Below the pieces are notes generated by a model that saw only the letters and a program-made list of their open reading frames with translations, was not told where the DNA came from and searched no databases. A program made the translations under genes and the position numbers. From Verrucomicrobiota bacterium (lineage in GTDB: Bacteria; Verrucomicrobiota; Verrucomicrobiia; Chthoniobacterales; UBA10450), in the NCBI GenBank assembly GCA_003218885.1, contig QHOV01000079.1:1-44173 (forward strand): a stretch of 44,173 bases of DNA. Direction: 5' to 3'. The stretch's first letter is position 1. Each line of letters opens with the position of its first letter. Of this stretch, positions 7,683-16,346 are shown piece after piece.

Positions 7683-9209
7683 TTAGTCCACCCAATCCAT
7701 CGCTTCGAGCAGCCGGTGAAACTCGGGATTGTCCGTCGAGAGGGCGGGCAGCCATCCGCCGATTGGTTCGCGTTTCCACCATGCTTTCTCACCAACTGGC
7801 GCGAAATGATAACGATAAAGTCGCGCGCGAACGTAATGAGGCGGCGAGTCGGGAAAGGGATCGTTCGCAAGGAGCGAGAGCGTGCCGCGATCGTTATGCA
7901 GAAGTTTCCAAACAAAATGCAGCGTCCACGGATATTCGGCGGGTGAAGCCATCGCAGCGAACCAGATTTGCCAGTCGATTCGCGGCTGATATGGCGCGAC
8001 AAACGGCGATCGCCGGTTTGGATCGCCGGGCTTGGCTTTGAACTCATATTCCTTCCATTTTGTATCGCCAGTAATTACCGCGTCGTCCGTACCCTCGAAG
8101 ATAATTTCGTCCCGTTCGCGCCCAACGGTTCCAAATGCTCCGTAAGTATTCACGAGATCGAGCGGATCGTAGGAGTAATTCATGAGTTGCCGCCCCGAAA
8201 CGAGGTTCAGCACAGGCGCGACGCTCAGATAGATCACCAGAATCGATAAAGCGATCGCGATGGCATTGGTGATGCGCGACGGTTCCGATTCCTGTGCTGC
8301 TCGTTCGGCGCGCCTAACCAATGCCTTTGGTAAGAAGTGGCGGAGGAAGGTATCGTCAAAGCACGCCAGGAACGGGATGATGGTGAGATAATTCAGGAAC
8401 GAAAGATTGCCGCTGATGATGAGAAAGATTTGGAAAGTGACAAGTAGGACGCCGGCGACATGTCTTGCGTGTCGCGGTCCGAATGAAAACCATGGTACGA
8501 TCAGTTCGACAAAATGGTTCCATGCGGTCTCAACTTTGTGGAACCAGAGCGGCGCAAAGTGAAGGTAGCGACTGATCGGGCTGGGTATCGGCTGCGTTTC
8601 GTAGTGATAGGAAAGGCAGGTGAGATCGCGCCAGCACGGGTCGCCGCGCAGTTTAATCAAGCCTGCGCCAATCATGATGCGAAAGCCAAGCCAGCGGAAA
8701 AGCCAGATCACAAGGATCGGTGGCCGGCTCTTTGGAAATGGTCGACCATCGAGCAAGGGGCAGAGAAAAACAGATAAGAAACCGGTCTCGAGCAGTTGAA
8801 TCTCCCAGCCGTAACCGTACCAGATCTGGCCGATGTGAACGATCGACATGTACATCGCCCAAAGGATGTAGAGCAGGATCGCGTTTGCGTAGCCAGCAAG
8901 AACGACAAGCGAGAGCGCAAACCCGGCCCACGCGAAGATCAACATACCGCGATCGGAAATGCCGAGCCAAAAGAGAGTCGGCAGTCGTAGCATGCCGGCA
9001 GTTCGCGAGCCGAGTTGCGTTTGTACGCTTGCAAGAAAATGATTCGCCGGTGTTAATCCGTGCTCGCCGACCAGCGGGACGAGTTGTTGTGCGGCAACCA
9101 GAAACGCAACCGCGTAAACAAAACCCAGCAGCCGCAAAATGACGAACCGCGTCAGCCAATAAGAATTGCCCGCAGCGAACACCCTTTGGAAGACGTTTTC
9201 CTCATTCAT
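7683..9209 (-). CDS. Lipase maturation factor (LMF1-like) membrane protein
   Basis: About 508 residues. Several hydrophobic segments lie in the first 300 residues, including one at the N terminus. Family-typical patches are VGEHGLTPANHF, GYGWEIQLLE, RIMIGAGLIKLRGDPCWRDL and the YHYETQPIPSP loop. A soluble C-terminal domain follows with the conserved YEFKAKPGDP and PRIDWQIWF motifs. In animals LMF1 assists lipase folding in the ER; the bacterial role is unknown. I chose the ATG at 9209 because the upstream extension to 9275 crosses a TCCAACG repeat tract. The following gene is an SGNH hydrolase, so a chaperone-client or shared lipid-processing role is plausible but inferred. Confidence 0.85.
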   Translation of the reverse strand: MNEENVFQRVFAAGNSYWLTRFVILRLLGFVYAVAFLVAAQQLVPLVGEHGLTPANHFLASVQTQLGSRTAGMLRLPTLFWLGISDRGMLIFAWAGFALSLVVLAGYANAILLYILWAMYMSIVHIGQIWYGYGWEIQLLETGFLSVFLCPLLDGRPFPKSRPPILVIWLFRWLGFRIMIGAGLIKLRGDPCWRDLTCLSYHYETQPIPSPISRYLHFAPLWFHKVETAWNHFVELIVPWFSFGPRHARHVAGVLLVTFQIFLIISGNLSFLNYLTIIPFLACFDDTFLRHFLPKALVRRAERAAQESEPSRITNAIAIALSILVIYLSVAPVLNLVSGRQLMNYSYDPLDLVNTYGAFGTVGRERDEIIFEGTDDAVITGDTKWKEYEFKAKPGDPNRRSPFVAPYQPRIDWQIWFAAMASPAEYPWTLHFVWKLLHNDRGTLSLLANDPFPDSPPHYVRARLYRYHFAPVGEKAWWKREPIGGWLPALSTDNPEFHRLLEAMDWVD

Positions 9210-9223
9210 TGGCGAGGAGCAAA

Positions 9224-9326
9224 CGTCCAACGCCGAACCCGTCTTCGCAATTGCTACGGCGCGGCAGGTGTCCAACGTCCGACGCTCAATGCGGAATCAA
9301 TCGGCAATCGAAAATCGGAAATTGGA
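9224..9326. repeat. TCCAACG-type degenerate direct-repeat tract
   Basis: Repeated short words: CGTCCAACGCCGAA at 9224, TGTCCAACGTCCGACGCTCAA at about 9270, then AATCGGCAATCGAAAATCGG. Similar words occur at 22117. The tract lies between the LMF-like gene and tRNA-Met and has no coding appearance. Confidence 0.55.
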
Positions 9327-9337
9327 ATTACAAAAAA

Positions 9338-9409
9338 TGCCAGGGGGGAGAATCGAACTCCCGACCAAGGGCTTATGAGTCCCCTGCTCTACCGCTGAGC
9401 TACCCTGGC
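9338..9409 (-). tRNA. tRNA-Met (anticodon CAT)
   Basis: A 72-nt cloverleaf on the minus strand. The acceptor stem GCCAGGG pairs with CCCTGGC, the D-arm is GCTCAGCGGTAGAGC, the anticodon loop is CTCATAA (CAT), the T-arm GGGAG-TTCGATT-CTCCC is perfect, and the discriminator is A. The 3' CCA is not encoded, and a T6 run follows directly as a likely terminator. The anticodon stem has an A-G mismatch at its loop end. CAT could also be an isoleucine tRNA with lysidine; elongator Met is my preferred reading. Confidence 0.93.
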
Positions 9410-9473
9410 GCGAAGGAAAGAAAGTTGAACGCATGACATTAGGTGTCAACGCGCACAGGACGTAGAGCGAGGT

Positions 9474-10250
9474 TTATTTGCCTGTCGCTTTGGAAAGGTA
9501 CGGCTCCAAGTCCTTTTCGGGACCACGCACTGTGGCCATGAAGCATACTCCGCTGCGTTCGGTCACTGCGCCCGTCCAGCCTTCCTGATGAACGTAGCGC
9601 CATCCGGGAAACGGCAGCACCGCGCCGGTTTTCGCATTCCGCTCTGCCGGAAAAAGAAATAGCTGCATCCGTTTTTCGGCGAGCCAGATTTGGGCAATGC
9701 GACGCGACTCCTCATCCTCAAAAACGCGACAACCGATTGTGCGAAAATCGGCGAACTCTGTTGGGACATCGTAATGTTCCAGCCCGTGTTTCATAAAAAA
9801 CAGATCGCTCAATGTCCCCGCTTCCGTGCTTACCGGGTCCAGCATCACCGGTCGCGTGGATGCTGCCACAGTCAATAACTTCCGAGCGGTCGCTGATCCC
9901 GGAAAATCATTTAGACGACTGAGCACTTGAAACACGGAGACTCCGGCGATAACCACGACCGCGATGCTAATCGCAAGGACGGCGGGGTTCCGTGCCATCT
10001 TTTTCCAGGTCCACTTCGAGCCAACGACCAGGTCTCTTTCCGAGAACCACTCGGCCGTTTCGGGCGGAATTGGAATCAGACGAACCAGCGCCGCGACAGC
10101 GCGATCGAAGCTTTGCTGATTGACAAATTCGTCGGAGTCATCTGCGCGAGATACCGCTGCGCGCATCGTACGGTCAGCCAATCGGTCTTGGCTGATCGGC
10201 GCGCAATTCAAAAGGGCGCGTTGTCGGCGCAATAACCGCAGCATTCTCAT
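9474..10250 (-). CDS. Membrane-anchored anti-sigma-like protein
   Basis: A 258-residue protein with one predicted transmembrane helix (about residues 88-110) separating a cytosolic N-terminal segment from an approximately 145-residue extracytoplasmic domain. It overlaps the upstream sigma-factor-like gene by 4 bp (ATGA), a typical translational coupling. The topology and the partner suggest an anti-sigma factor or signal sensor. I see no canonical zinc anti-sigma motif (HX3CX2C), so the call rests on context. The C-terminal domain has a few aromatic and glycine positions (FPGWRYV) but no family I recognise. Confidence 0.6.
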   Translation of the reverse strand: MRMLRLLRRQRALLNCAPISQDRLADRTMRAAVSRADDSDEFVNQQSFDRAVAALVRLIPIPPETAEWFSERDLVVGSKWTWKKMARNPAVLAISIAVVVIAGVSVFQVLSRLNDFPGSATARKLLTVAASTRPVMLDPVSTEAGTLSDLFFMKHGLEHYDVPTEFADFRTIGCRVFEDEESRRIAQIWLAEKRMQLFLFPAERNAKTGAVLPFPGWRYVHQEGWTGAVTERSGVCFMATVRGPEKDLEPYLSKATGK

Positions 10251-10783
10251 ACTGTGCCTTGTTCAGGGTGCTTTGCGTCCAGCCACGCCTGCAACTGCCG
10301 GCGGCCCCGCGCCAGAAACCGGGAAAGCTCGCTGAGCTTGAGTTCCGCGAGGTCAAGAATTTCATTGTAATCAAATTCGTCGAGATAAAAAAGTGCAAGC
10401 GCGGTCCGCTGAGGATCCGGCGCGCCGGAAATCCAAACTGCGAGTTGCGTGGGTTTGAGTTGTTCAATCTGTGCAGCGGCCTGCGGAGTTACGTCATGCT
10501 CATCAAGTTTGAGCGCCTCCGGTTGCAAATCAGTTTTGGTTGCTTCCAAACAGCGCCAGCGCGCGTCGCGGAAGAGCCAAAAGCTTTCCTTCGGCAGTTC
10601 CCCCTGCGCGGCGCGATTGGCCGCCTCGCGGAGCGTTGTGTGAAAGACTTCCTGCGCTTTGCTTGAGTCGCCCAGCATTAAGAAGCAAAAACGATAAAGC
10701 TGCGGCAGATTTTGTTTTCGATCCGGCACGCGTGATGTCCCAAAAAACTCTGCGCACTCTACGCGCCTCTGTAGGATGGACAA
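10247..10783 (-). CDS. ECF-like sigma-70 factor, divergent
   Basis: A 178-residue protein with the layout of a small sigma factor. Region 2 resembles LPQLYRFCFLMLGDSSKAQEVFHTTL (recognised in ECF factors as the core-binding and -10 helix area). After a linker, a region 4-like helix-turn-helix follows with DPQRTALALFYLDEFDYNEILDLAEL and RFLARGRRQLQAWL. The region 2 sequence is weak, so it may be a degenerate sigma. The frame starts with TTG at 10783, and a GTG at 10729 (residue 19) is an alternative start nearer to region 2. The coupled downstream gene looks like its membrane-bound regulator. Confidence 0.7.
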   Translation of the reverse strand: MSILQRRVECAEFFGTSRVPDRKQNLPQLYRFCFLMLGDSSKAQEVFHTTLREAANRAAQGELPKESFWLFRDARWRCLEATKTDLQPEALKLDEHDVTPQAAAQIEQLKPTQLAVWISGAPDPQRTALALFYLDEFDYNEILDLAELKLSELSRFLARGRRQLQAWLDAKHPEQGTV

Positions 10784-10866
10784 GACGGATTCGACAGTGG
10801 CGCCTTCCCTTCACGTAAGCCCGCTGTGTTTACCACCTCGACGCCGCGCCTTGCACAGCGAGCCGA

Positions 10867-12099
10867 CTACAGGTTCTTCAAACGACGCGCTACTTCCTCA
10901 GCGTTCTCGCGGCTGTTGAACGCGGAAAGACGAAAGTAGCCTTCCCCTTGCGCGCCAAATCCAGCACCCGGGGTAATGACCACGTTTAGCTCGCGCAGCA
11001 TACGATCGAACATCTCCCAACTCGTAAGGCCATCGGGCGTTTCCACCCAGATGTAGGGCGCGTTTACTCCGCCAAAAGCTTTCAGCTCAGCATCAGCCGC
11101 AGCGCCGCGCAGTAGTTTTGCATTGCCCATGTAATGATCGATGAGAGCGCGCACTTGCTTGTGCCCTTCTTGTGAATACAACGCCTCGGCGCCGCGTTGC
11201 ACCGGATAACTGACGCTGTTGGATTTAGTGCTCCAGCGCCGCTGCCACAGCGGATGAAGTGGTAATCGGCGACCGTTCTCCGTTCGCGCGAGTACCGAGT
11301 TCGACATCACCGTAAACCCGCACCGCACACCGGTGAAACCGCCGTTCTTGGAGAAACTGCACAACTCAATCGCGCATTCGCGCGCGCCTGGAATTTCGAA
11401 AATGGAATGCGGGATTTCCGGATCAGAAATGTACGACTCGTAAGCGGCATCGAAGAGGAGAATCGCCTCATGTGCGTGGGCATACTCGACCCACTGCGCA
11501 AGCTGGCCGCGTGACGCAACTGCACCGGTCGGATTGTTCGGAAAACAAAGATAAACGAGATCGACATGTTCCTTCGGGGGCTCGGGCACAAAATCGTTTT
11601 CCGCTGTGCAGGGCAAATAGAGGATCCCTTCGTAGCCACCATCCTTCGTGCCTTGGCCTGTGTGGCCGGCCATCACGTTTGTATCGACATAGACCGGATA
11701 AACTGGATCGGGGACGGCCACCTTGTTTTGATCACCGAGAATGTCGAGAATGTAACCGCAATCGCATTTTGAGCCGTCAGAGATAAAGATTTCGTCGTCG
11801 GCAATTTCGATATTGCGGTCGCGATAATCGTGCTGCGCGATTATTGATCTGAGAAATTCGTAGCCTTGCTCAGGTCCGTAACCGCGAAAACTTTCGGAGT
11901 GGCCGAGCTCTTCGACAGCCCGCTTCATCGCTTCAACTGCCGCGCGCGGCAACGGCTCGGTGACGTCACCGATCCCGCACCGAATCAATCTCTTCGCCGC
12001 TTCCGGATTCGCTTCGCAAAATTCGCGCACTCGCCGCGCGATCTCTGGGAAGAAATAGCCGGCCTGAAGTTTGAGATAATTTTCGTTGAGATAGGCCAT
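10867..12099 (-). CDS. dapL: LL-diaminopimelate aminotransferase
   Basis: PLP aminotransferase that converts tetrahydrodipicolinate directly to LL-diaminopimelate for lysine and peptidoglycan synthesis. Seen: [14 protein letters not shown] (71-84), the [10 protein letters not shown] signature (108-117), [12 protein letters not shown] (131-142), FPNNPTGA (186-193), and Lys251 in [12 protein letters not shown] as the PLP lysine. The 410 residues are typical. I chose the ATG at 12099 ([11 protein letters not shown], the usual family start), although the frame is open to 12156, because that extension is translated repeat. The palindromic element 12101-12169 ends one base before this ATG, so no Shine-Dalgarno sequence is present. 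Confidence 0.94.
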   Translation of the reverse strand: MAYLNENYLKLQAGYFFPEIARRVREFCEANPEAAKRLIRCGIGDVTEPLPRAAVEAMKRAVEELGHSESFRGYGPEQGYEFLRSIIAQHDYRDRNIEIADDEIFISDGSKCDCGYILDILGDQNKVAVPDPVYPVYVDTNVMAGHTGQGTKDGGYEGILYLPCTAENDFVPEPPKEHVDLVYLCFPNNPTGAVASRGQLAQWVEYAHAHEAILLFDAAYESYISDPEIPHSIFEIPGARECAIELCSFSKNGGFTGVRCGFTVMSNSVLARTENGRRLPLHPLWQRRWSTKSNSVSYPVQRGAEALYSQEGHKQVRALIDHYMGNAKLLRGAAADAELKAFGGVNAPYIWVETPDGLTSWEMFDRMLRELNVVITPGAGFGAQGEGYFRLSAFNSRENAEEVARRLKNL

Positions 12100-12100
12100 C

Positions 12101-12169
12101 GTTGTAGCGGCGTTTATGTCAAACGCCGAACCTAAAAAGATAGGCGCTTGGCACAAGCGCCTCTACAAC
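12101..12169. repeat. Double-hairpin palindromic element with GTTGTAG termini
   Basis: Terminal inverted repeats GTTGTAG (12101-12107) and CTACAAC (12163-12169). Hairpin one is GGCGTTT/AAACGCC (12109-12127), and hairpin two is GGCGCTTG-GCA-CAAGCGCC (12143-12161). It lies between sodB and dapL, one base upstream of the dapL start on the minus strand. The closest relative in the window is 19067-19145. Confidence 0.85.
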
Positions 12170-12183
12170 GTTTGCGCTCGCTA

Positions 12184-12783
12184 TCAGTAGTTCTTCGCGA
12201 CAGCGTCCCAATTCACCACGTTCCACCAAGCCTTAAGGTAATCGGCGCGGCGGTTTTGATACTTGAGGTAATAGGCATGCTCCCACACGTCGACGCCGAG
12301 GATCGGCGTGTTGCCATCCATCAGAGGACTGTCTTGATTTGGCGTCGAAATAATTTCGAGCTTTCCATTCTTGTTTTTAATCAGCCACGCCCAGCCGCTG
12401 CCAAAACGGCCCACGCCAGCAGCAGCAAATTTCTCTTTGAATTCATCAAAGCTGCCGAACGCTGATTTTATATCATCGGCGAGTTTGCCTTTCGGTTCGC
12501 CGCCGGCGTTCGGGCCCATGATTTTCCAGAAGAAGGAATGGTTGGCGTGCCCGCCGCCGTTGTTGCGCACGACCGTGCGGATGTCTTCCGACACCGACTT
12601 GAGATCGCTGATCAAATCTTCCACCGATTTCTTTTCGAGTTCGGCCTTGCCTTTGATCGCCTTGTTGACGTTGTCGATATAAGCCTGGTGATGCTTGGTG
12701 TGATGGATTTCCATCGTCTTCGCATCGATGTGCGGTTCCAAAGCATCATACGCGTAAGGTAAACTTGGTAATTCGTAAGCCAT
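12184..12783 (-). CDS. sodB: Superoxide dismutase, Fe/Mn type
   Basis: A 199-residue enzyme that dismutates superoxide, cytosolic since there is no signal peptide. Metal ligands and signatures are visible: [19 protein letters not shown] near the N terminus, [11 protein letters not shown] (second His ligand), GSGWAWL, and the C-terminal [15 protein letters not shown] that holds the Asp and last His ligands. The length is normal. It is separated from shc upstream by about 120 bp holding a strong palindromic element, so it probably has its own promoter. Fe versus Mn preference is not decided here; the symbol follows the common family name. Confidence 0.95.
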   Translation of the reverse strand: MAYELPSLPYAYDALEPHIDAKTMEIHHTKHHQAYIDNVNKAIKGKAELEKKSVEDLISDLKSVSEDIRTVVRNNGGGHANHSFFWKIMGPNAGGEPKGKLADDIKSAFGSFDEFKEKFAAAGVGRFGSGWAWLIKNKNGKLEIISTPNQDSPLMDGNTPILGVDVWEHAYYLKYQNRRADYLKAWWNVVNWDAVAKNY

Positions 12784-12855
12784 AATCTTTACAGTTAGAT
12801 CGAATTACGCATCGCGACAGGTTTTATTTTTCGTGCAATGAGATTCCAATCTTGT

Positions 12856-12907
12856 GGTAGGGACGCCGCACTGCAGCGTCCGGTCGGCGCAGCGCGCCGA
12901 CCCTACC
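12856..12907. repeat. Double-hairpin palindromic element with GGTAGGG termini
   Basis: GGTAGGG (12856-12862) and CCCTACC (12901-12907) are perfect inverted termini. Internal stems are GGACGC/GCGTCC and GGTCGGCGC/GCGCCGACC. On the minus strand its GGTAG supplies the TAG stop of shc. The same sequence type, with mutations, lies inside thrB (36874) and, inverted, at 39029. Confidence 0.88.
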
Positions 12908-14903
12908 TGGCGCAGCAATAAAAACTTGGTCGATGTCCGAGGCCGCTGTGGTAATTGACATATGTTGCCAGCGCGAGCAGCGGAAAATTTTGCCGATAGA
13001 AATCGTACTTGAGATAGAACACTTTCGGGAAGCCGGTGCCGGTGATTTGTTCTTCGTCCCACGAGCCGTCCGGTTTTTGCGAACTGAGCACGAAGCGCAA
13101 GCCGCGCTGAACGCTCGGCCGATCCAGCTCGCCGCACGCGCAAATACCCATCACCGCCCATGCCGTCTGCGAAGCGGTGCTCTCGCCGATGCCTTTGGCC
13201 CCAGGATTGTCGTAGGTTGCGCACGTCTCGCCCCAGCCGCCGTCGCTGTTTTGGCAGCTCTCCAGCCAGTCGCGCCCGCGCAAGATCCAGTCCTGCGTCA
13301 TGTCCTGATCGATAGCACGCAAACCGCGCAAGACCTGCCACGCGCCATAAATGTAATTTACGCCCCAGCGGCCGTACCAGGAACCGTCGTCCTCCTGCGT
13401 CTCGATCAAATACTCCAGGGCGTGTTTCACCGCGGGATGATTCCGGTCGAACCCGATATAGCCAAACAACTCGAGCGTGCGCGCGGTCAGATCGCTGCAG
13501 GTCGGGTCGAGGATCGCATTGTGATCGGCAAACGGCATGTCTTCGAGCCATGGCGTCGTCACATTTTTGTCAAAAGCGGCCCAGCCGCCATCGCCGCATT
13601 GGAAACTGAGCTGCCAATCAAGTGCGCGACGAAAAACTTCGTCGAGTGATTGTCGATCCTTCGGTTGCACGAGCCGCAGCGCCATCAGCACCATCGCTGT
13701 GTCGTCGGTGTCCGGGTAATAAACGTTGTTGTACTCAAACGCCCAGCCGCTTGCTTCCGCATGCGGATTATTCACCGCCCAGTCTCCTCTAATTCGCACC
13801 TCTCTGTTGATGAGCCAATCTGCGGCTTTTTGCAGCGCGGGATGTTCCGGCGAAACACCGGATTCGGCCAGCGAGATGACGTTGATCGCCGTATCCCAAA
13901 TGGGCGAGCGACAAGGTTGAATCCGGAAATCCTCCGGATCATCGATAAAGAGTCCGGCGAAATCTTTTTCCGCCTTGGCGTAAACGGGATTCGTCTTCGA
14001 GTAACCCAGCGCGCGCAAGGCGATCAAAGAGTTCAGCATCGCCGGAAACACTGCTGCGAGCCCGTCACTCCCCTCGCCGATGCGTTCGAGCATCCAGCGC
14101 TCCGCTTCTTCCAGCGCACGCCGGCGCAATGGACGAATCCGCAGGGGCTGCAGAAATTTTAAGGTGTCGTCGAGTCGGAGAAAGAAATTGCGCCAGGTCC
14201 AGAACTTTTCGCTGCGAGGAAGCCGCAAATCGCTTTGCTCGGTGCCGAGTGGAAAGAGTTCGTGCAGGTGTTTTTCGCCGGGCAGGATGCGAGTAGGCTT
14301 GAAATGATTGATGATGGCGAGCGGGATGAGCATGGCCCGGCTCCACGACGACATTTTGCAGATGTGAAACGGCGCCCAGCTCGGCAGGAGCACCATTTCC
14401 ACCGGGATGGCCGGCAAATATTTCCACGGAAACTGGCCCAGCAGCGCGAGGTAAAGTTTGCTGAACGTGTTCATCTGCGGGATACCGCCGAGGCGCATAA
14501 TGGTCGCCCGCGCCTCCTGCATAAACGGCGCGTCCACAGAACAGCTCGCGAGTTTTAGTGCGAAATAGGCCTTGGCCGACGCGTTGATCTCGCTCGGACC
14601 GCCGTGAAAAATATTCCAACCGCCGTCCGGCAGTTGCCGTTTCAAAATGTGACGAACGCAACGCCGCTGCAATTGCGCATCCACTTCACGGCACCAGTGC
14701 ATGAAGAGGATGTAATCGGAGCAGAGCGTACTATCGACAATCAGCTCGCCACACCAGTGGCCATCAGGTTTCTGTTGCCGCAAAAGGTTCTCCTGCGCGC
14801 GTGCGATCGCGCGCGCGATCTCCTGGTCCGCTGCTGAATAAGATTTCGAGACTTCGGGAGACGCGCTGGGTAAGGCGATCAGGTCCTTCGACGGATTCAG
14901 CAT
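12903..14903 (-). CDS. shc: Squalene-hopene cyclase
   Basis: Cyclises squalene to hopene/hopanol, the core step of hopanoid synthesis, as a monotopic inner-membrane enzyme. Seen: the DTDDTA acid motif (DXDD type, near residue 397), multiple QW-type repeats (QKPDGHWCGEL near the N terminus, QLPDGGWNIF, QCGDGGWAAFD, QEDDGSWYGRWGVNYIYG, QNSDGGWGE, QKPDGSWDE), and GESTASQTAWA. The 666 residues match the family. The start at 14903 lies 7 bp after the hpnH stop, so the two form an operon. The stop codon TAG lies within the palindromic element 12856-12907, so the extreme C terminus may have been altered by that insertion. Confidence 0.96.
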   Translation of the reverse strand: MLNPSKDLIALPSASPEVSKSYSAADQEIARAIARAQENLLRQQKPDGHWCGELIVDSTLCSDYILFMHWCREVDAQLQRRCVRHILKRQLPDGGWNIFHGGPSEINASAKAYFALKLASCSVDAPFMQEARATIMRLGGIPQMNTFSKLYLALLGQFPWKYLPAIPVEMVLLPSWAPFHICKMSSWSRAMLIPLAIINHFKPTRILPGEKHLHELFPLGTEQSDLRLPRSEKFWTWRNFFLRLDDTLKFLQPLRIRPLRRRALEEAERWMLERIGEGSDGLAAVFPAMLNSLIALRALGYSKTNPVYAKAEKDFAGLFIDDPEDFRIQPCRSPIWDTAINVISLAESGVSPEHPALQKAADWLINREVRIRGDWAVNNPHAEASGWAFEYNNVYYPDTDDTAMVLMALRLVQPKDRQSLDEVFRRALDWQLSFQCGDGGWAAFDKNVTTPWLEDMPFADHNAILDPTCSDLTARTLELFGYIGFDRNHPAVKHALEYLIETQEDDGSWYGRWGVNYIYGAWQVLRGLRAIDQDMTQDWILRGRDWLESCQNSDGGWGETCATYDNPGAKGIGESTASQTAWAVMGICACGELDRPSVQRGLRFVLSSQKPDGSWDEEQITGTGFPKVFYLKYDFYRQNFPLLALATYVNYHSGLGHRPSFYCCAR

Positions 14904-14910
14904 GTCGAAC

Positions 14911-16200
14911 TTACGAGGCGCGTGCAGCCGCTTCGGCTCGCTTTCCGCTAATGTGCCCGTTGCCGCTGCTCACGCCGTTAAACACAACCGTTTCGCTCCC
15001 CCGCCCTGTCGGCTTCGGTTTCGGCCCAAAATTGAACCTAATCGTCTTCCAAGTATCGCCGCGCTGCGCTTGGAGCCCGAGGCTGGCAGTTGGCTCGTAG
15101 CCGCAGTGCACCATGCAATTCTCGCAACGGCTGTCACGCGCGACGCCGTTCACGACGCCGTATCTGTCCCAGTCCGTTTTCTCAAGTAACTCCGCGTAGC
15201 TTGAGTAATGCCCGTCGGTCATGAGATAACAGGGCCCTTTCCATCCGCGAATGTTCCGGGTCGGAATCGCCCAAGCTGAACAGGTCAAATCCCGCTTGCC
15301 GGCGAGAAATTCAAAATAAACCGGCGTGCCAAAGAACGTGTATCGATTCATCCATTCCTCCACTTTCCGGAATTTCCGAATCGTCATTGACCGCGTGAGG
15401 AAAAAATCTTCAGGGCGCAGATTGAGCCGTTTGGTCATATCTTTCTTCGCGGCGTCGTAGTCATAGCCGGGGGAAATTGTGTGGCCATCGACGCCGAGAT
15501 CGGAGAGATAATCGAACATCTGCTCGACCTCTTGCATATCGGTTTCCTTGTAAATGGTCGTGTTGGTTGCCACTTGATAGCCGAGACTCTTGGCCATCTT
15601 GATTGCGAGAATGCACTCCTTGAAAACGCCTTCGCGCTCGACAATGAGATCGTGAATGCGCTCCAGCCCATCGAGGTGGACGTTCCAATACATCCATCTA
15701 CTCGGCGCGATCGCAGGTTTGCTCGGATCTTTCGGACCTTTGCGGATTTCAGCCGCATCTTTCTCGCTAAGTAAGCCGGCTTTCATCAACTCGTCGATTT
15801 TCTGATCGACGAACTCGCGGCGCTTGGCGATCTGCGATGCCATCCAGTCGCGCATTTTCCTGCGCATGAACATGGCGTTGGTGCAGATGTAAACGATCCG
15901 ATTTTGCGCGAGCAATCCATTCACCAGCGCTTCGATGTGCGGGTAGATGAGCGGTTCGCCTCCGCAGATCGAGACCATCGGCGCGTTGCACTCCTCCGCC
16001 GCCGCGAGGCAATCCTCCAGGCTCATCATGTCCTTGAGCGACGTGGAATATTCGCGAATCCGCCCGCAACCGGTGCAAGTCAGGTTGCAGGTGTGCAACG
16101 GCTCGAGCTGAAGCACCGTGGCGAACTTCTTCGTGCCACGCAACTTGTGGCCGATTATGTAAGCCGCGATCTTCGTTGTTAATGCGAGCGGAAATCTCAT
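14911..16200 (-). CDS. hpnH: Adenosyl-hopene transferase, radical SAM
   Basis: Adds the 5'-deoxyadenosyl group to hopene, the first step towards extended C35 hopanoids. Seen: the [4Fe-4S] motif CNLTCTGC (Cys38, 42, 45), ICGGEPLIYPH, WNVHLDGLERIHD, and a C-terminal cysteine-rich SPASM-like/DUF3463 part (CENCMVHCGYEP). The N terminus (PLALTTKIAAYIIGHKL) is typical. The protein is about 40-50 residues longer than I expect because of a charged helical insertion between CTNAMFMRRKM and the WNVHLDG strand (about 110-165), plus a polar C-terminal tail. It is cotranscribed with shc. No strong SD precedes the ATG. Confidence 0.92.
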   Translation of the reverse strand: MRFPLALTTKIAAYIIGHKLRGTKKFATVLQLEPLHTCNLTCTGCGRIREYSTSLKDMMSLEDCLAAAEECNAPMVSICGGEPLIYPHIEALVNGLLAQNRIVYICTNAMFMRRKMRDWMASQIAKRREFVDQKIDELMKAGLLSEKDAAEIRKGPKDPSKPAIAPSRWMYWNVHLDGLERIHDLIVEREGVFKECILAIKMAKSLGYQVATNTTIYKETDMQEVEQMFDYLSDLGVDGHTISPGYDYDAAKKDMTKRLNLRPEDFFLTRSMTIRKFRKVEEWMNRYTFFGTPVYFEFLAGKRDLTCSAWAIPTRNIRGWKGPCYLMTDGHYSSYAELLEKTDWDRYGVVNGVARDSRCENCMVHCGYEPTASLGLQAQRGDTWKTIRFNFGPKPKPTGRGSETVVFNGVSSGNGHISGKRAEAAARAS

Positions 16201-16346
16201 AGGAGCGAGGATAGTAACAAGGGTCGCCAGCGTGTCAACGATCCCGAGTTATGCTCTCAATACGCTAAGTTGATTCGGGTCAGGCCTCCTCTTCGGATTT
16301 AACCTGCTGCAAATTAAAACGTCGCGTTGCTAAAGGCAATAACTGA

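Noticed and set aside
7635-8047. N-terminal extension of the SGNH hydrolase to 8047
   Set aside because: Those residues are an out-of-phase shadow of the LMF-like gene with no similarity to the family, so the start was moved to 7630.
12805-13551. A 248-residue minus-strand frame over the end of shc
   Set aside because: It overlaps squalene-hopene cyclase in another frame and its only readable part is the translated palindromic element; not a gene.
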